The notes under the pieces are model-generated. The model was not told where the DNA came from and made no database searches. It saw only the letters and a list, made by a program, of their open reading frames with translations. DNA of 64,000 bases, taken from assembly GCA_944366945.1 (NCBI GenBank), contig CALVWJ010000007.1:19076-83075 (forward strand), read 5' to 3'. Below, in pieces: positions 1 through 9,297 of this stretch. Each line of letters begins with the position of its first letter. The first letter of the stretch is position 1. Position numbers and translations under genes: made by a program. The DNA comes from an uncultured Clostridia bacterium (GTDB lineage: Bacteria > Bacillota > Clostridia > Christensenellales > CAG-138).

Positions 1-902
1 ACAATCCCCGAAGGCAGCAGGCTCTTTCCATGGTGGACAAGCGCTTCCTCAGCGCCCGCATCGACATACAGGTTGCCGCGCGTCTGCGCATAAAAAGCCA
101 TCCATTGCTGGCGCGTGCGCATCCCCGTTTCGCTTGCGGCAAAATAGGTGCCGGCCGGCTCGCCCGCCGCAGCGCGCAGCAATGCGCCCGGGCAATCCGC
201 CTTGCAGATCACCACCGGCACGCCCGCAGCCGTTGCCAGTTTCGCTGCGGAAAGCTTTGTTGCCATGCCTCCCGTTCCGTTGCTGGTGCCTGCACTGCCG
301 CCAAGCGCCATGATTTCGGGCGTAAGATGCTCTACACGCGCGATGCGCTTGGCTTCCTTATCCACGCGAGGGTCGGCCGTATAGAGTCCATCCATATCCG
401 TCATCAGTACGAGCAGGCCGGCATGCATCATAGCCGCAACCTGGGCGGAAAGCGTATCGTTATCGCCAAGGCGCAACTCATCGATAGATACGCTGTCGTT
501 TTCGTTTATAATGGGAACCGCTCCGCGCTGCAGGATGATCTCAAGCGCGTTGAAGGCATTTTTATACCGCCTGCGATCCCGAAAATCGTCGCGCGTAAGC
601 AGAATCTGCGCGCTTACGATCCCCTTTGCTTCAAAAAAGCGGGTATATTCTTCGAGAAGCAGGCCTTGACCAACCGCAGCGGCAGCCTGCTTAGCCGGGA
701 TGCTCGTGGGCCGCTTAGCGTAGCCGATGCGCCGGAATCCTGCCGCAACTGCGCCGGAGGTCACCAGGATGACCGTATGCCCAGCTTCCCGCAACGCTGC
801 AATCTGCGTTGCAATGTATTCGATTTTTTCCGGGCAGATGCTCCCATCCGGGCCGGTAAGCGAACTTGTGCCGACCTTAACCGTAATCAGCTTTCTTTCC
901 AC
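1..902 (-). CDS. proB: Glutamate 5-kinase, 3' end cut by window edge
   Basis: Phosphorylates the gamma-carboxyl of glutamate with ATP, the first step of proline synthesis in the cytosol. The frame translates from a GTG start as [17 protein letters not shown], the nucleotide-binding start of the amino-acid kinase fold, then [10 protein letters not shown], and near the edge [11 protein letters not shown] and SLLPSGI, all typical of ProB. About 300 residues are visible of a usual 260-370; any PUA domain would lie outside. GTG is the only start between the upstream in-frame stop and the conserved VKVGTSSL; a GGGGGAG sits only 2 nt before it. A TTGACA-17-TATCAT promoter lies upstream. proA is the likely next gene, beyond the edge (inference). 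Confidence 0.93.
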   Translation of the reverse strand, partial: MERKLITVKVGTSSLTGPDGSICPEKIEYIATQIAALREAGHTVILVTSGAVAAGFRRIGYAKRPTSIPAKQAAAAVGQGLLLEEYTRFFEAKGIVSAQILLTRDDFRDRRRYKNAFNALEIILQRGAVPIINENDSVSIDELRLGDNDTLSAQVAAMMHAGLLVLMTDMDGLYTADPRVDKEAKRIARVEHLTPEIMALGGSAGTSNGTGGMATKLSAAKLATAAGVPVVICKADCPGALLRAAAGEPAGTYFAASETGMRTRQQWMAFYAQTRGNLYVDAGAEEALVHHGKSLLPSGI

Positions 903-954
903 TGCTCCCCCGCTATATTCCTGTTTTTAAGCCTCCATTTAGGGCTATTTCATA

Positions 955-983
955 ATGATACGGTTTTGCCTGCGCTTTGTCAA
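955..983 (-). promoter_or_regulatory. Sigma-70-type promoter for proB
   Basis: Read on the minus strand: TTGACA (983-978), 17-bp spacer, TATCAT (960-955). It faces proB, whose GTG is about 55 bp away. The rest of the 417-bp gap between proB and the ACT gene (903-1319) shows no supported gene. Confidence 0.75.
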
Positions 984-1319
984 CCGCATGCAAGCCGCCT
1001 TCCCGGGAGAATATGCGCATGCAGCACTGGGTTATCCAGCCGGCGGATGTGGTTCATTTGGGTTCCAGGCTGGAAATTGCAGCTTATAAAAAGTTGGCCA
1101 CAAACTGCAGGTACGCAATTTTTCAAGATGAAAAACCCGCATGAAAAAGGAATGCATATCCGGATTTAAACGGCACAGTGCGAAACTTTGAAATCGTTTT
1201 AGGCGCGGCCCAATCTTTCCCCATGCCGTTCCAAAGGTGAACCGCATAGCATCGGAATATAAGGCCGCGCCATCCCTTTTGCTCCCGCTTCATCCGGCGA
1301 CTATCCCACATTAAGCCGC

Positions 1320-1757
1320 TTACTCAATGTCGATTAGGCCCGCCTTCTCCACACCATCGGCGGAAAGCAGCGCCTCCAGCACCCCGTTTACGCTTGTTTC
1401 AAGCCCCGTGATATCCATTGAAATCACCACGCTTGCCCGATCCCCAATCGGCGGGTTCTGCATGATGGTAAGGATATTGGCGCCAAGGGCGCTCATCATA
1501 TTCAGAACCCTGCTCAAGATCCCTTTTTCATGGCTTAAAATCAGCGAAATGACCGCTTTTTTGCAGGCGTTTCCCTCCGAAGGCATAAACACATAATCCT
1601 TATATTTATAGTAGGTGCTGCGGGAAATGCCAACCGTGCGCGCCGCCTCGCTCACCTCGCGGATCTTGCCGCGCCGGAGCAACTCCCGCGCGGCAACCAC
1701 CTTTTCAAAATAATCCGGCAGGACCTTCTTATGGACGATCAGATAATCGCTCTTCAT
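1320..1757 (-). CDS. ACT-domain protein, UPF0735/PheB family
   Basis: 145 residues. The N-terminal half has a helix-turn-helix-like stretch (EAARTVGISRSTYYKYKDYV) and the C-terminal half is an ACT domain (ISLILSHEKGILSRVLNMMS), a fold that binds amino acids to control enzymes or regulators. The length and domain order are those of the UPF0735 family, commonly found beside hom/thr genes in Clostridia and Bacilli. A GGAGGAG motif sits just before the ATG. It follows thrC by 59 bp on the same strand, so they are probably co-transcribed; a role in sensing an aspartate-family or aromatic amino acid is inferred only. Confidence 0.85.
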   Translation of the reverse strand: MKSDYLIVHKKVLPDYFEKVVAARELLRRGKIREVSEAARTVGISRSTYYKYKDYVFMPSEGNACKKAVISLILSHEKGILSRVLNMMSALGANILTIMQNPPIGDRASVVISMDITGLETSVNGVLEALLSADGVEKAGLIDIE

Positions 1758-1816
1758 GGCTCCTCCTCCCGTTTCTCCCTATAATGTGCGCTAGCACTCC
1801 AGCTTTGCGCAAAGGC

Positions 1817-3295
1817 TTATTCTGCCCAGCGCACCTGCTCCGCCTTGCGCTCCACGTAGGAAAGCATTGCGCTGGGCTCGATTACATCCCGGTGCAGCTC
1901 TTTTTTGTATTTCAGCGCCGCAAGGGGCTTTGGAATGGGCGTTCCAGTTGCGCCGTGGAGCTCCTCCATCGCATCAAAGCCGCTTTCCGGCACAGGCAGC
2001 CCCAAGGCCTCCAACATTGCAGGGGCAAACTTATACGGCGACGCCGTAGAAAGCACAACCGCCGGGTTCTCGCTTTGCCCTGCCGCGCGATACCCTTCGT
2101 AGACCCGCCATGCAACCGCGGTATGCGGATCCATCAAGTACCTTTCCTTTGCCCAAACGCGGCGGATTGCATCAAATGCAGCCGGATCATCCGCCTTGCC
2201 GCAGGCAAATTCGCTCCGAATCCGCTTATGCAGCTCCTCCGGAATGCGGTAAACGCCCGTTTCCGTAAGTTTATGCATGAGCGATGCCACAAGTTCGGCA
2301 TCCCCATCCGAAGCGAAATACAAAAGCCGCTCCAGGTTGCTTGAAACGAGGATATCCATCGAAGGGGATGCCGTTTTATGGAACGTGCGCCTGCGATCGT
2401 ATACGCCCGTTTGCAGGAACTCGGTCAGCACATCGTTTTCATTGGAAGCACACACCAGCGTGCCCACGGGCAGCCCCATGCGCTTTGCAAGATAGCCCGC
2501 CAGGATATTGCCGAAGTTTCCCGTCGGCACGATAAAATCCACGGGCGCGCCCGCTTTCACCACGCCTTTTTTGCGCAGATCCGCGTAAGCTTTGAAGTAA
2601 TAGGCCACTTGCGGCGCAAGCCTACCAATGTTGATGGAATTGGCGCTCGAAAGCCGCACGCGCGTCCCCTTGAACTGCGCAAAGACCTCCTTCACACCGC
2701 GCTGCGCATCGTCAAAGTTGCCGCGCACCGCGCAGACGCAAACATTCTTGCCTTCCTGCGTGACCATCTGCGCGCGCTGCACCTCGCTCACCCCGCCTTC
2801 GGGGTAGAATACCATCACGCGCGTGTGCGGGGCATCTGCAAAGCCCGCGAGTGCAGCTTTTCCTGTATCCCCGCTTGTAGCGGTGAGCACAAGCACATCC
2901 TCTTTCACCCCGCATGCCGCGCAGGAGGCTGCAATCAAGCGCGGAAGCAGGCAAAGCGCCATGTCCTTGAAGGCGCTGGTCGGCCCGTGGTAAAGCTCCA
3001 GCACATGCGCCTTGTCAACCTGCACGGTGGGGGTAAGATCTTCTGTTTCAAATTTGCCCGAGTATCCTTCGCGCACAGCATCCTCGACCGCGGCCGCAGG
3101 AAGATCCGGCAAAAGCTTTTTTAGGATATGCGCCGTGAGCGCGTATTGATCCAACGAAATCAGCGCCGCATCCGAAAGTTCTGCCGCAGGGATGGTTTCT
3201 GGGACATATAACCCCCCGTCCGGCGCAAGGCCGCGCAAAACAGCTTCTGCGCTGGTCGCCGTTTCTTGATGAGAGCGCGTGCTTAGGTAATGCAT
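1817..3295 (-). CDS. thrC: Threonine synthase
   Basis: PLP enzyme turning O-phosphohomoserine into threonine and phosphate. The 492-residue product has the family start MHYLSTRS, the PLP-lysine motif YHGPTSAFKDMAL near residue 110, the phosphate-binding LTATSGDTGKAAL, and PTGNFGNILAGYLAKRMGLP. The length fits the long (yeast/E. coli type) threonine synthases. AAAGGAAG precedes the ATG. It is transcribed away from hom-lysC-asd and leads the ACT-domain gene. No homoserine kinase is in the window, so phosphohomoserine must come from a gene elsewhere. Confidence 0.96.
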   Translation of the reverse strand: MHYLSTRSHQETATSAEAVLRGLAPDGGLYVPETIPAAELSDAALISLDQYALTAHILKKLLPDLPAAAVEDAVREGYSGKFETEDLTPTVQVDKAHVLELYHGPTSAFKDMALCLLPRLIAASCAACGVKEDVLVLTATSGDTGKAALAGFADAPHTRVMVFYPEGGVSEVQRAQMVTQEGKNVCVCAVRGNFDDAQRGVKEVFAQFKGTRVRLSSANSINIGRLAPQVAYYFKAYADLRKKGVVKAGAPVDFIVPTGNFGNILAGYLAKRMGLPVGTLVCASNENDVLTEFLQTGVYDRRRTFHKTASPSMDILVSSNLERLLYFASDGDAELVASLMHKLTETGVYRIPEELHKRIRSEFACGKADDPAAFDAIRRVWAKERYLMDPHTAVAWRVYEGYRAAGQSENPAVVLSTASPYKFAPAMLEALGLPVPESGFDAMEELHGATGTPIPKPLAALKYKKELHRDVIEPSAMLSYVERKAEQVRWAE

Positions 3296-3324
3296 GGTTC
3301 AGTCTTCCTTTCTGTTTCTAAGCT

Positions 3325-3352
3325 ATTATACTTTTCAATCCTTTTTTCACAA
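3325..3352 (-). promoter_or_regulatory. Promoter for thrC
   Basis: On the minus strand TTGTGA (3352-3347), 16-bp spacer, TATAAT (3330-3325), about 30 bp before the thrC start. It lies back to back with the hom promoter. Confidence 0.65.
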
Positions 3353-3368
3353 TTCTTGTTTTTGGGGC

Positions 3369-3398
3369 TTGCAATCGCCCCATGGGATATGATATATT
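3369..3398 (+). promoter_or_regulatory. Promoter and leader for hom-lysC-asd
   Basis: TTGCAA, 18-bp spacer, TATATT. The inferred leader runs about 175 nt to hom and contains an 8-bp GC-rich hairpin at 3521-3545 (GGGGCTGC/GCAGCCCC) just upstream of the ribosome site, with no U-run after it. A regulatory role for the hairpin is only a guess. Confidence 0.6.
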
Positions 3399-3581
3399 GT
3401 CCGCAGCAGAAAAACAAGTGTTTTTTTATTAAAAACATTCCATTTTATCTGCCCGCTTTATGCCGACGCCTCCAGCCTGCGCTTCGGGCTATGCATGGCG
3501 GAAACAAATGCCACAATTGCGGGGCTGCGCATGCCATGCAGCCCCGATTATCAAGTTTGATTGGAAAGGAATTTCATTATT

Positions 3582-4751
3582 ATGAAAACCGCACTTTTGG
3601 GTTACGGCGTAGTTGGAAGCGGCGTGCACGCGCTTGCAGAGGCTCGCCCCGAGCATGGCATTACCATTTCGCGCGTGCTTGTACGAAGGGATATTGCACC
3701 CATCCGCGCAATCGCAACGCGCGATTTTCAAGAGATCGTTTCCGACCCTTCCATCGAAACGGTCGTTGAAGTCATGGGCGGAGAGGAGCCGGCTCTTACT
3801 TACGTAAAAGCGGCGCTCGCTGCAAAGAAGCACGTTGTTACGGCCAACAAGCTCATGCTTTCACTGCATTACGAGGAACTCCTTGCGCTCGCGCGCGCAA
3901 ACGGCGTGCGGCTTGCGTTCTCTGCAGCCGTGGGAGGCGGTATTCCTTGGCTCGCTAACCTTTTGCGCGTTTCGCGTGTGGACCGGATTGCATCCCTGGG
4001 CGGCATTATGAACGGCACCACCAATTTTATCCTTACAGCCATGCAGCAGGGCGGCGCAGATTTCGCGGAAACCCTTTCCACCGCGCAGAAGCTGGGCTAC
4101 GCTGAAGCGGATCCCACCGCCGACATCGACGGTCTGGATGTGCGCGCAAAGCTGGCGCTCTCCTGCGATGCTGCGTTCGCGCAGATGGCGGATGCTTCTG
4201 CAATCCCAACGCTCGGCATCCGCTATATTACAGCAGCCGACGTTGCGCAATTCCATGCGCTTGGGCTGACCTGCCGCCTTATCGGCAAGGCGGAACGCAC
4301 GGAGGCTGGTGTTGCCGCCTATGTGGAGCCCATGCTTTTTGCTGCGGACGCACCGGAAGCGGGTGTCAATGGCACGGGCAATATCATCTCCTACTGCTGC
4401 GAGGGGCTGGGATCGCAAAGCTTCTTTGGGCTCGGCGCCGGGCAAGCGCCAACTGCCTCCGCCGTGATGCAGGATCTCATCGATGTTTCCTGCGGCGCGA
4501 CGCCCTTTTCCCTTGCCCACTGTGAAGGCTCTTTTGTGCCGGATGCTTCCAAAGCATCCCATCCCTACTACCTGCGCACCAGCGGCGCGCTGCCCGAAGG
4601 CTGCATTGACCGCATGCTCGGGCAGACGCCTGCCGGAGCAGCCTGCATCACCGCGCCCATGCCGGTGAGCGCCCTGCATGCACTTGTTCAAGCGCGCCTT
4701 GCGGCACAGGAAAGCGTATTTGCTGCCGGGCTTGCTTCGCTCGAATCGTAA
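3582..4751 (+). CDS. hom: Homoserine dehydrogenase (short form, no ACT domain)
   Basis: Reduces aspartate semialdehyde to homoserine with NAD(P)H. 389 residues starting MKTALLGYGVVGSGVH, a Rossmann glycine motif, then VMGGEEPALTYVKAAL, TANKLMLSLHYEEL, the catalytic-domain signature GGIMNGTTNFILT, and the EADPTADIDGLDVRAKLALS stretch with the conserved Asp and Lys. Many Bacillota homologues are about 430 residues with a C-terminal ACT domain; this one stops without a clear one, suggesting feedback control lies elsewhere. ATG 3582 is preferred over an in-frame TTG at 3561 because GGAAAGGA (3563-3570) sits correctly before it. First gene of hom-lysC-asd. Confidence 0.95.
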   Translation: MKTALLGYGVVGSGVHALAEARPEHGITISRVLVRRDIAPIRAIATRDFQEIVSDPSIETVVEVMGGEEPALTYVKAALAAKKHVVTANKLMLSLHYEELLALARANGVRLAFSAAVGGGIPWLANLLRVSRVDRIASLGGIMNGTTNFILTAMQQGGADFAETLSTAQKLGYAEADPTADIDGLDVRAKLALSCDAAFAQMADASAIPTLGIRYITAADVAQFHALGLTCRLIGKAERTEAGVAAYVEPMLFAADAPEAGVNGTGNIISYCCEGLGSQSFFGLGAGQAPTASAVMQDLIDVSCGATPFSLAHCEGSFVPDASKASHPYYLRTSGALPEGCIDRMLGQTPAGAACITAPMPVSALHALVQARLAAQESVFAAGLASLES

Positions 4752-4784
4752 ATTATTTTGTTTGATAAAGGAACGGAACCAGTT

Positions 4785-6125
4785 ATGCTTAAAACAGTAA
4801 AATTCGGCGGAAGCTCCCTGGCGGATGCGGAACACTTCTCCGCCGTGCGGGACATCATCCGCGCGGACGATGCGCGGCGCATCGTTGTTGTGAGCGCGCC
4901 GGGCAAGCGTAAAAAAGGCGACAATAAAGTCACCGATCTTCTCTACCTCTGCTATGCGCACATCAAATACGGCGTAGATCATGAAAGCGTATTTCAGATG
5001 ATCGAAGCGCGCTACCGCGAGATCGCAGAGGCGCTCAACATCCCGTTTGATGTAGGCGCTGCATTTGAGGAGATCCGTGCCCGCATGAAGTCCCATCCCG
5101 ATGAGGATTACCTTGTTTCCCGCGGCGAAGCCCTCTGCGCGCAGCTGATGGCCGCATATTTGGGGTATGACTTTGTGGATTCCTATGGCACGGTCAAATT
5201 CCATCTGGATGGCCGCATCGACCTGCCTGCCACCTACACGGCGATCGCAGAAGCGTTCGAAGCTTCCAGCGGGCGCATTGTGATGCCAGGTTTTTATGGC
5301 ACCATGCCGGGCGGCCAGCTTCGGCTTATGGCGCGTGGCGGCTCTGACATAACCGGCGCGCTTGCAGCCGCCGCGCTCAATTGCGATCTTTATGAAAACT
5401 GGACGGATGTGCCGGGTATCTTGATGGCAGATCCTTCCATTGTGCCGGATCCGCAGCCCATCCCGCGCATAACCTATAGCGAGCTGCGGGAGCTGACCTA
5501 CATGGGCGCCAAGGTGCTGCATGAGGAATCTGTTTTCCCGGTTCGGGAAATGAACATCCCGCTCAATATCCGCAACACCAACGATCCTAGCGCGCCCGGT
5601 ACCATGATCCGTGAAGAGTTCGAAGAGGACGGCTCCCACCCCGAGCCCTACTTCATTACGGGCGTTGCCGGCCGGCGCGGCTATTGCATTATCGACATCC
5701 ATAAAAACCACGTTTCGGCCAAGCTTGGCATTGTGCGCAGCGTGCTTGCCCTGTTTGAGAAGCATGAGCTGCATATTGAGCAGATCGTTTCGGGCATTGA
5801 CTGTTTCTCGCTGGTCACTTCCACGGAGGCTGTCAAGCCCTATCTCTTCAGCATCATCGAGGAGATCGAGAGCTTCTGCGGACCGGATTCGGTAAAAGTT
5901 ACGGACGGCATTTCCCTTATCGCATGCGTTGGCCGGCGCATGGTGTTCCGGCCGGGCATTTCGGGGCGTCTCTTTGCTACGCTCGGCGAGAACAACATCA
6001 ACATCCGCATGATCTCCCAGGGCCCCGAGGAGCTTAATATCATTGTGGGCGTGGATGACCGCGATTTTGAAAAAACCATCCAGGTGCTTTATAACAGCTT
6101 TACCAGAAAGGATCTTTCCAAATGA
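4785..6125 (+). CDS. lysC: Aspartate kinase with two ACT domains
   Basis: Phosphorylates aspartate, opening the lysine, threonine and methionine pathway. 446 residues: the N-terminal amino-acid kinase domain starts with VKFGGSSLAD, has YLVSRGEALCAQL and FYGTMPGG, then MARGGSDITGALAAAAL and the ENWTDVPGI loop; the C-terminal third carries paired ACT repeats (SAKLGIVRSVLALFEKHELHIEQI and NNINIRMISQGPEELNIIVGV regions). ATG 4785 follows AAAGGAACGG; a TTG at 4758 is rejected. The last codons overlap asd by 4 bp (ATGA), so translation is probably coupled. Feedback by an end product through the ACT repeats is known for the family, not visible here. Confidence 0.95.
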   Translation: MLKTVKFGGSSLADAEHFSAVRDIIRADDARRIVVVSAPGKRKKGDNKVTDLLYLCYAHIKYGVDHESVFQMIEARYREIAEALNIPFDVGAAFEEIRARMKSHPDEDYLVSRGEALCAQLMAAYLGYDFVDSYGTVKFHLDGRIDLPATYTAIAEAFEASSGRIVMPGFYGTMPGGQLRLMARGGSDITGALAAAALNCDLYENWTDVPGILMADPSIVPDPQPIPRITYSELRELTYMGAKVLHEESVFPVREMNIPLNIRNTNDPSAPGTMIREEFEEDGSHPEPYFITGVAGRRGYCIIDIHKNHVSAKLGIVRSVLALFEKHELHIEQIVSGIDCFSLVTSTEAVKPYLFSIIEEIESFCGPDSVKVTDGISLIACVGRRMVFRPGISGRLFATLGENNINIRMISQGPEELNIIVGVDDRDFEKTIQVLYNSFTRKDLSK

Positions 6126-7135
6126 ACAAAAAGAAGCTTTACAACGTTGCCGTGCTCGGCGCAACGGGCGCAGTGGGCCAGGAAATGATCAAGGTGCTCG
6201 CGGAGCGCAACTTTCCCATTGGGGAGCTCCGCCTGCTTGCAAGCGCACGCAGTGCGGGTAAAACCGTGCGCTGCGGAACGCGCGAACTCGTGATCGAAGA
6301 AGCATGCGATGCGGCGTTTGCCGGCATGGACATCGTGCTCGGTGCTGCGGAAAACGATATTGCCAAGCGGTTTGCCCCCGCCATCCAGGCAGCGGGCGCC
6401 ATGTTTGTGGATAATTCCAGCGCCTTCCGGCTCGACCCGGATGTGCCGCTTGTGGTGCCGGAGATTAACCCCGAAGATGTTGCCGCTGCAAAAAAAGGCA
6501 TCATTGCAAATCCAAATTGCTCCACCATCATCACGCTGATGGCGCTTGCGCCCATCGCCCGCATTTCGCCCATTCAAACGCTGGTGGCTTCCACCTATCA
6601 AGCCGTGTCCGGCGCGGGTGCAGAAGGGCTTGCGGAGCTTGAAGCGCAGGCGGAAGCCTATCCCAAAGGCGAACCGCTCCAGGCAAAGGCGTTCCCGCAT
6701 CAGATTCTGTTCAACCTCATTCCGCGCATTGGCGGCGTGGGGGAAAACGGCTATTCTTCCGAAGAGATGAAGCTGCAGAATGAAGGGCGCAAGATCCTGC
6801 ACCTTCCGGAGCTGCGCGTAACCTGCACGTGCGTGCGCGTGCCCGTGATGCGCTCGCATTCCATCAGCGCCACGTTCACAACCGCGCGCCCCGTTTCCGT
6901 AGAAGAAGCGCGCACAGCGCTTGCTTCCGCGCCCGGCGTGCAGCTCGTGGATGATCCCAACAACGACGTTTATCCCATGCCGCTTGCAACAAGCGACCAG
7001 GACGACGTGTTCGTCGGCCGCATCCGCCGCGATCTCGTGAGTGAAAACGGGCTCACGCTCTGGTGCTGTGGGGATCAGATCCGCAAGGGCGCGGCAACCA
7101 ATGCCATCCAGATCGCTGAGTTGCTCATCCAATAA
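6122..7135 (+). CDS. asd: Aspartate-semialdehyde dehydrogenase
   Basis: Reduces aspartyl phosphate to aspartate semialdehyde with NADPH. 337 residues: NADP motif VAVLGATGAVGQEM at residues 8-21, DNSSAFRLDPDVPLVVPEIN, catalytic cysteine in NPNCSTIITLMAL near residue 130, VASTYQAVSGAGAEG, and substrate residues RVPVMRSHSISATF. Length is normal. It overlaps lysC by 4 bp and ends the operon before a strong terminator. Together with hom it supplies both steps around aspartate semialdehyde. Confidence 0.96.
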   Translation: MNKKKLYNVAVLGATGAVGQEMIKVLAERNFPIGELRLLASARSAGKTVRCGTRELVIEEACDAAFAGMDIVLGAAENDIAKRFAPAIQAAGAMFVDNSSAFRLDPDVPLVVPEINPEDVAAAKKGIIANPNCSTIITLMALAPIARISPIQTLVASTYQAVSGAGAEGLAELEAQAEAYPKGEPLQAKAFPHQILFNLIPRIGGVGENGYSSEEMKLQNEGRKILHLPELRVTCTCVRVPVMRSHSISATFTTARPVSVEEARTALASAPGVQLVDDPNNDVYPMPLATSDQDDVFVGRIRRDLVSENGLTLWCCGDQIRKGAATNAIQIAELLIQ

Positions 7136-7163
7136 AAAAACACGCTATCAAAGCATGTTCAAG

Positions 7164-7209
7164 CCATGCGGATGCTGCCAACGGGTAGCATTCCGCATGG
7201 TTTTATTTT
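7164..7209 (+). terminator. Rho-independent terminator after asd
   Basis: CCATGCGG at 7164 pairs with CCGCATGG ending at 7200, extended inward by an ATGCT/AGCAT helix with one bulge, followed by TTTTATTTT. Confidence 0.85.
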
Positions 7210-7355
7210 CATTGAAAGAAACTTTGTCTTGGGAAGCAAGAATCTGCCGAGAAAATGCCCCATTGCATGCAGCTAACCCAAAGCGCCAAGAGCTTACACG
7301 CGCAAATCCCAGCATTTGAGCCACAGGGAAGCGAATCGGTCCAACATGACACATA

Positions 7356-7384
7356 TTGACTGTTGCATGATTCCGTACTATACT
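7356..7384 (+). promoter_or_regulatory. Promoter for the MATE gene
   Basis: TTGACT, 17-bp spacer, TATACT. It leaves a leader of about 170 nt before the start at 7564. No regulator site was recognised. Confidence 0.75.
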
Positions 7385-7563
7385 ATTTAAAACTATTTTG
7401 CCGCCGGGTAAACGCTTGTTTTCGCTCCATTAGGCCATAGAAGGAGTGGAAAATGAGTGTTTTTTTTAGCCCACCGTTAAAAGCGGCTGCTGTATTTTGC
7501 GATTGCATCAATGCAATATGTACGTTGCGCAGCAGCAGTCTGCTCTGAATTTGCGAGGTAGCT

Positions 7564-8913
7564 ATGCAAAAATCAAATTGTTTTCGGGATTTCATAAAAT
7601 ATTCTTCCTTGAATGTATTGGGCATGATCGGGTTATCATGCTACATTTTAGCCGATACCTTTTTTGTATCCAAGGGACTTGGAACCAATGGATTGGCGGC
7701 ACTTAACCTTGCAATTCCGATTTACAGCTTCATTCACGGAAGCGGGCTTATGATTGGCATAGGCGGCGGAACAAAATACTCGATCCAAAAAAACTACGAA
7801 ATCCCCCAAAACCTCCATGCAATCTTTACCAACTCCATATATTTCGCTACAATTCTTGCTGTGTTTTTCGTTATGGTAGGCCTCTTCTTTACCGAGCCTA
7901 TCGTTGCACTTTTCGGGGCAGATGCAACCATATTTGCCATGACACGAACTTATATACAAGTCATCTTATTGTTTGCGCCCGCTTTTCTCGCAAACAATGT
8001 GCTTTTGAGTTTTGTGCGCAATGATGGCGCGCCTCAGCTTTCTATGGCGGCAATGATTGCAGGCAGTTTATCCAACGTCGTATTGGATTATCTGTTTATT
8101 TTTCCATGGAAAATGGGGATTTTCGGCGCGGCATTTGCAACAGGGCTCTCGCCCATCCTCAGCATGCTCGTTCTGTCTATTCATTTTATTCGAAAGAACA
8201 ATCATTTCCGTTTCTTAAAATGCAGGTGCAGTAGAAAATTATTTGCTGGCATTTTCTTAAACGGCGCGCCTTCACTCGTTGCTGAGCTGTCCTCCGGCAT
8301 CGTGATGATTGTTTTTAATGCCATTCTTCTTTCCCTGCAAGGGAATGTTGGAGTTGCCGCCTATGGTGTGATCGCAAATCTTTCCCTTGTGGTCATCGCA
8401 ATCTATACGGGAATTGCGCAAGGCATTCAGCCTATCATGAGCAACAACTTTGGAGCCGGCAATCTTAAAAATGTCCACAGCATTTTGAAGTACGCCCTTT
8501 CCGCGATGCTGATTCTATCCGGAATTATTTATACGGGCGTATTTTGGGGCGCCTCCCCAATTGCAGCTATATTCAACAGCGAGCAGAACGCGCTGTTGCA
8601 AACCATTGCCATGCAAGGGTTGAAATTGTATTTTATTGCCTGTCCATTCGTAGGGTTTAATATTATGATTTCGGTTTATTTTACTTCAACGGAATATGCC
8701 GGCCCGGCGCATGTCATTTCTCTTTTGCGGGGATTTTTCATCATAATCCCAATGGCGTTCCTTTTATCCAACATGGCTGGAATGGCAGGCATATGGTGCG
8801 CTTTCCCCGCAACGGAATCCATTGTAATGCTTCTAAGCTTTGTATTTTACATGCATTGCAAAAAGAGGCGCATCCATTCTGAAAAACGCGATTTCGCTTT
8901 CCGCGAAGTTTAA
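7564..8913 (+). CDS. MATE-family efflux transporter
   Basis: 449-residue polytopic membrane protein. The start (VLGMIGLSCYILADTFFVSKGLGTNGLAALNLAIPIY) matches the MATE domain, where a first helix with a conserved Asp lines the Na+ or H+ driven drug exit path; the second half repeats the pattern with VAAYGVIANLSLVVIAIYTGIAQGIQPI. About 12 hydrophobic helices can be seen. GAGGT precedes the ATG at 7564. It is AT-richer than the asd operon and is a single-gene unit with its own promoter, which may reflect later arrival. Substrate unknown. Confidence 0.9.
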   Translation: MQKSNCFRDFIKYSSLNVLGMIGLSCYILADTFFVSKGLGTNGLAALNLAIPIYSFIHGSGLMIGIGGGTKYSIQKNYEIPQNLHAIFTNSIYFATILAVFFVMVGLFFTEPIVALFGADATIFAMTRTYIQVILLFAPAFLANNVLLSFVRNDGAPQLSMAAMIAGSLSNVVLDYLFIFPWKMGIFGAAFATGLSPILSMLVLSIHFIRKNNHFRFLKCRCSRKLFAGIFLNGAPSLVAELSSGIVMIVFNAILLSLQGNVGVAAYGVIANLSLVVIAIYTGIAQGIQPIMSNNFGAGNLKNVHSILKYALSAMLILSGIIYTGVFWGASPIAAIFNSEQNALLQTIAMQGLKLYFIACPFVGFNIMISVYFTSTEYAGPAHVISLLRGFFIIIPMAFLLSNMAGMAGIWCAFPATESIVMLLSFVFYMHCKKRRIHSEKRDFAFREV

Positions 8914-9297
8914 ATTCCCTCCGGCGCGCCTGCTGAAAATCGCAGATTTCTTCAGCTACTTTTTTGCAAGTGTACGTACGTCCTAGCGCTTCTATGCTCA
9001 AAAAAGCCATTGTTGTAAGGCAAGCACCCTACCAACGAAAAACTGTAAGGCTTTGAACTTGCTCATGCTTGCATCTAATTTGGCAAGCTGCATTTTGCTG
9101 TGAAATGCGCAGGGGCGAGAAGCCGCCCGCCGCCCTTGCGAAGATGCTTGGAGTTTATATTGCTAAGGCAGCAGTTGCTTGCGCTGCTGCCTTGCGTGAT
9201 CCCATTTATCATCCGGGCTTTCTTGCAGAATAAAGATCTGGCTTGAACCCAATACATCGATTCACCTAACTTAATGTGTGCGCTTCAAGCCGCTTTT
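8914..9297. other. Gene-less interval
   Basis: No supported coding frame. A perfect 10-bp hairpin (AAGGCAGCAG 9165-9174 with CTGCTGCCTT 9184-9193) lies between the convergent MATE and XRE genes but has no U-run on either strand. Confidence 0.5.

Noticed and set aside
30..1169. 379-codon plus-strand frame at the left edge
   Set aside because: Antisense to proB; Arg/Cys/His-rich composition and no motif.
2378..3124. 248-codon plus-strand frame
   Set aside because: Antisense to thrC, no ribosome site, no motif.
3861..6164. 767-codon open frame on the minus strand
   Set aside because: It is antisense to hom and lysC, which have full family motifs; GC-rich third positions create the long shadow. 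The same applies to 6089-7132 minus (against asd), 45489-46904 minus (against queA) and 46932-47711 minus (against tgt).
9165..9193. Perfect 10-bp hairpin as a terminator
   Set aside because: No U-run on either side; left as a hairpin in the gene-less interval.
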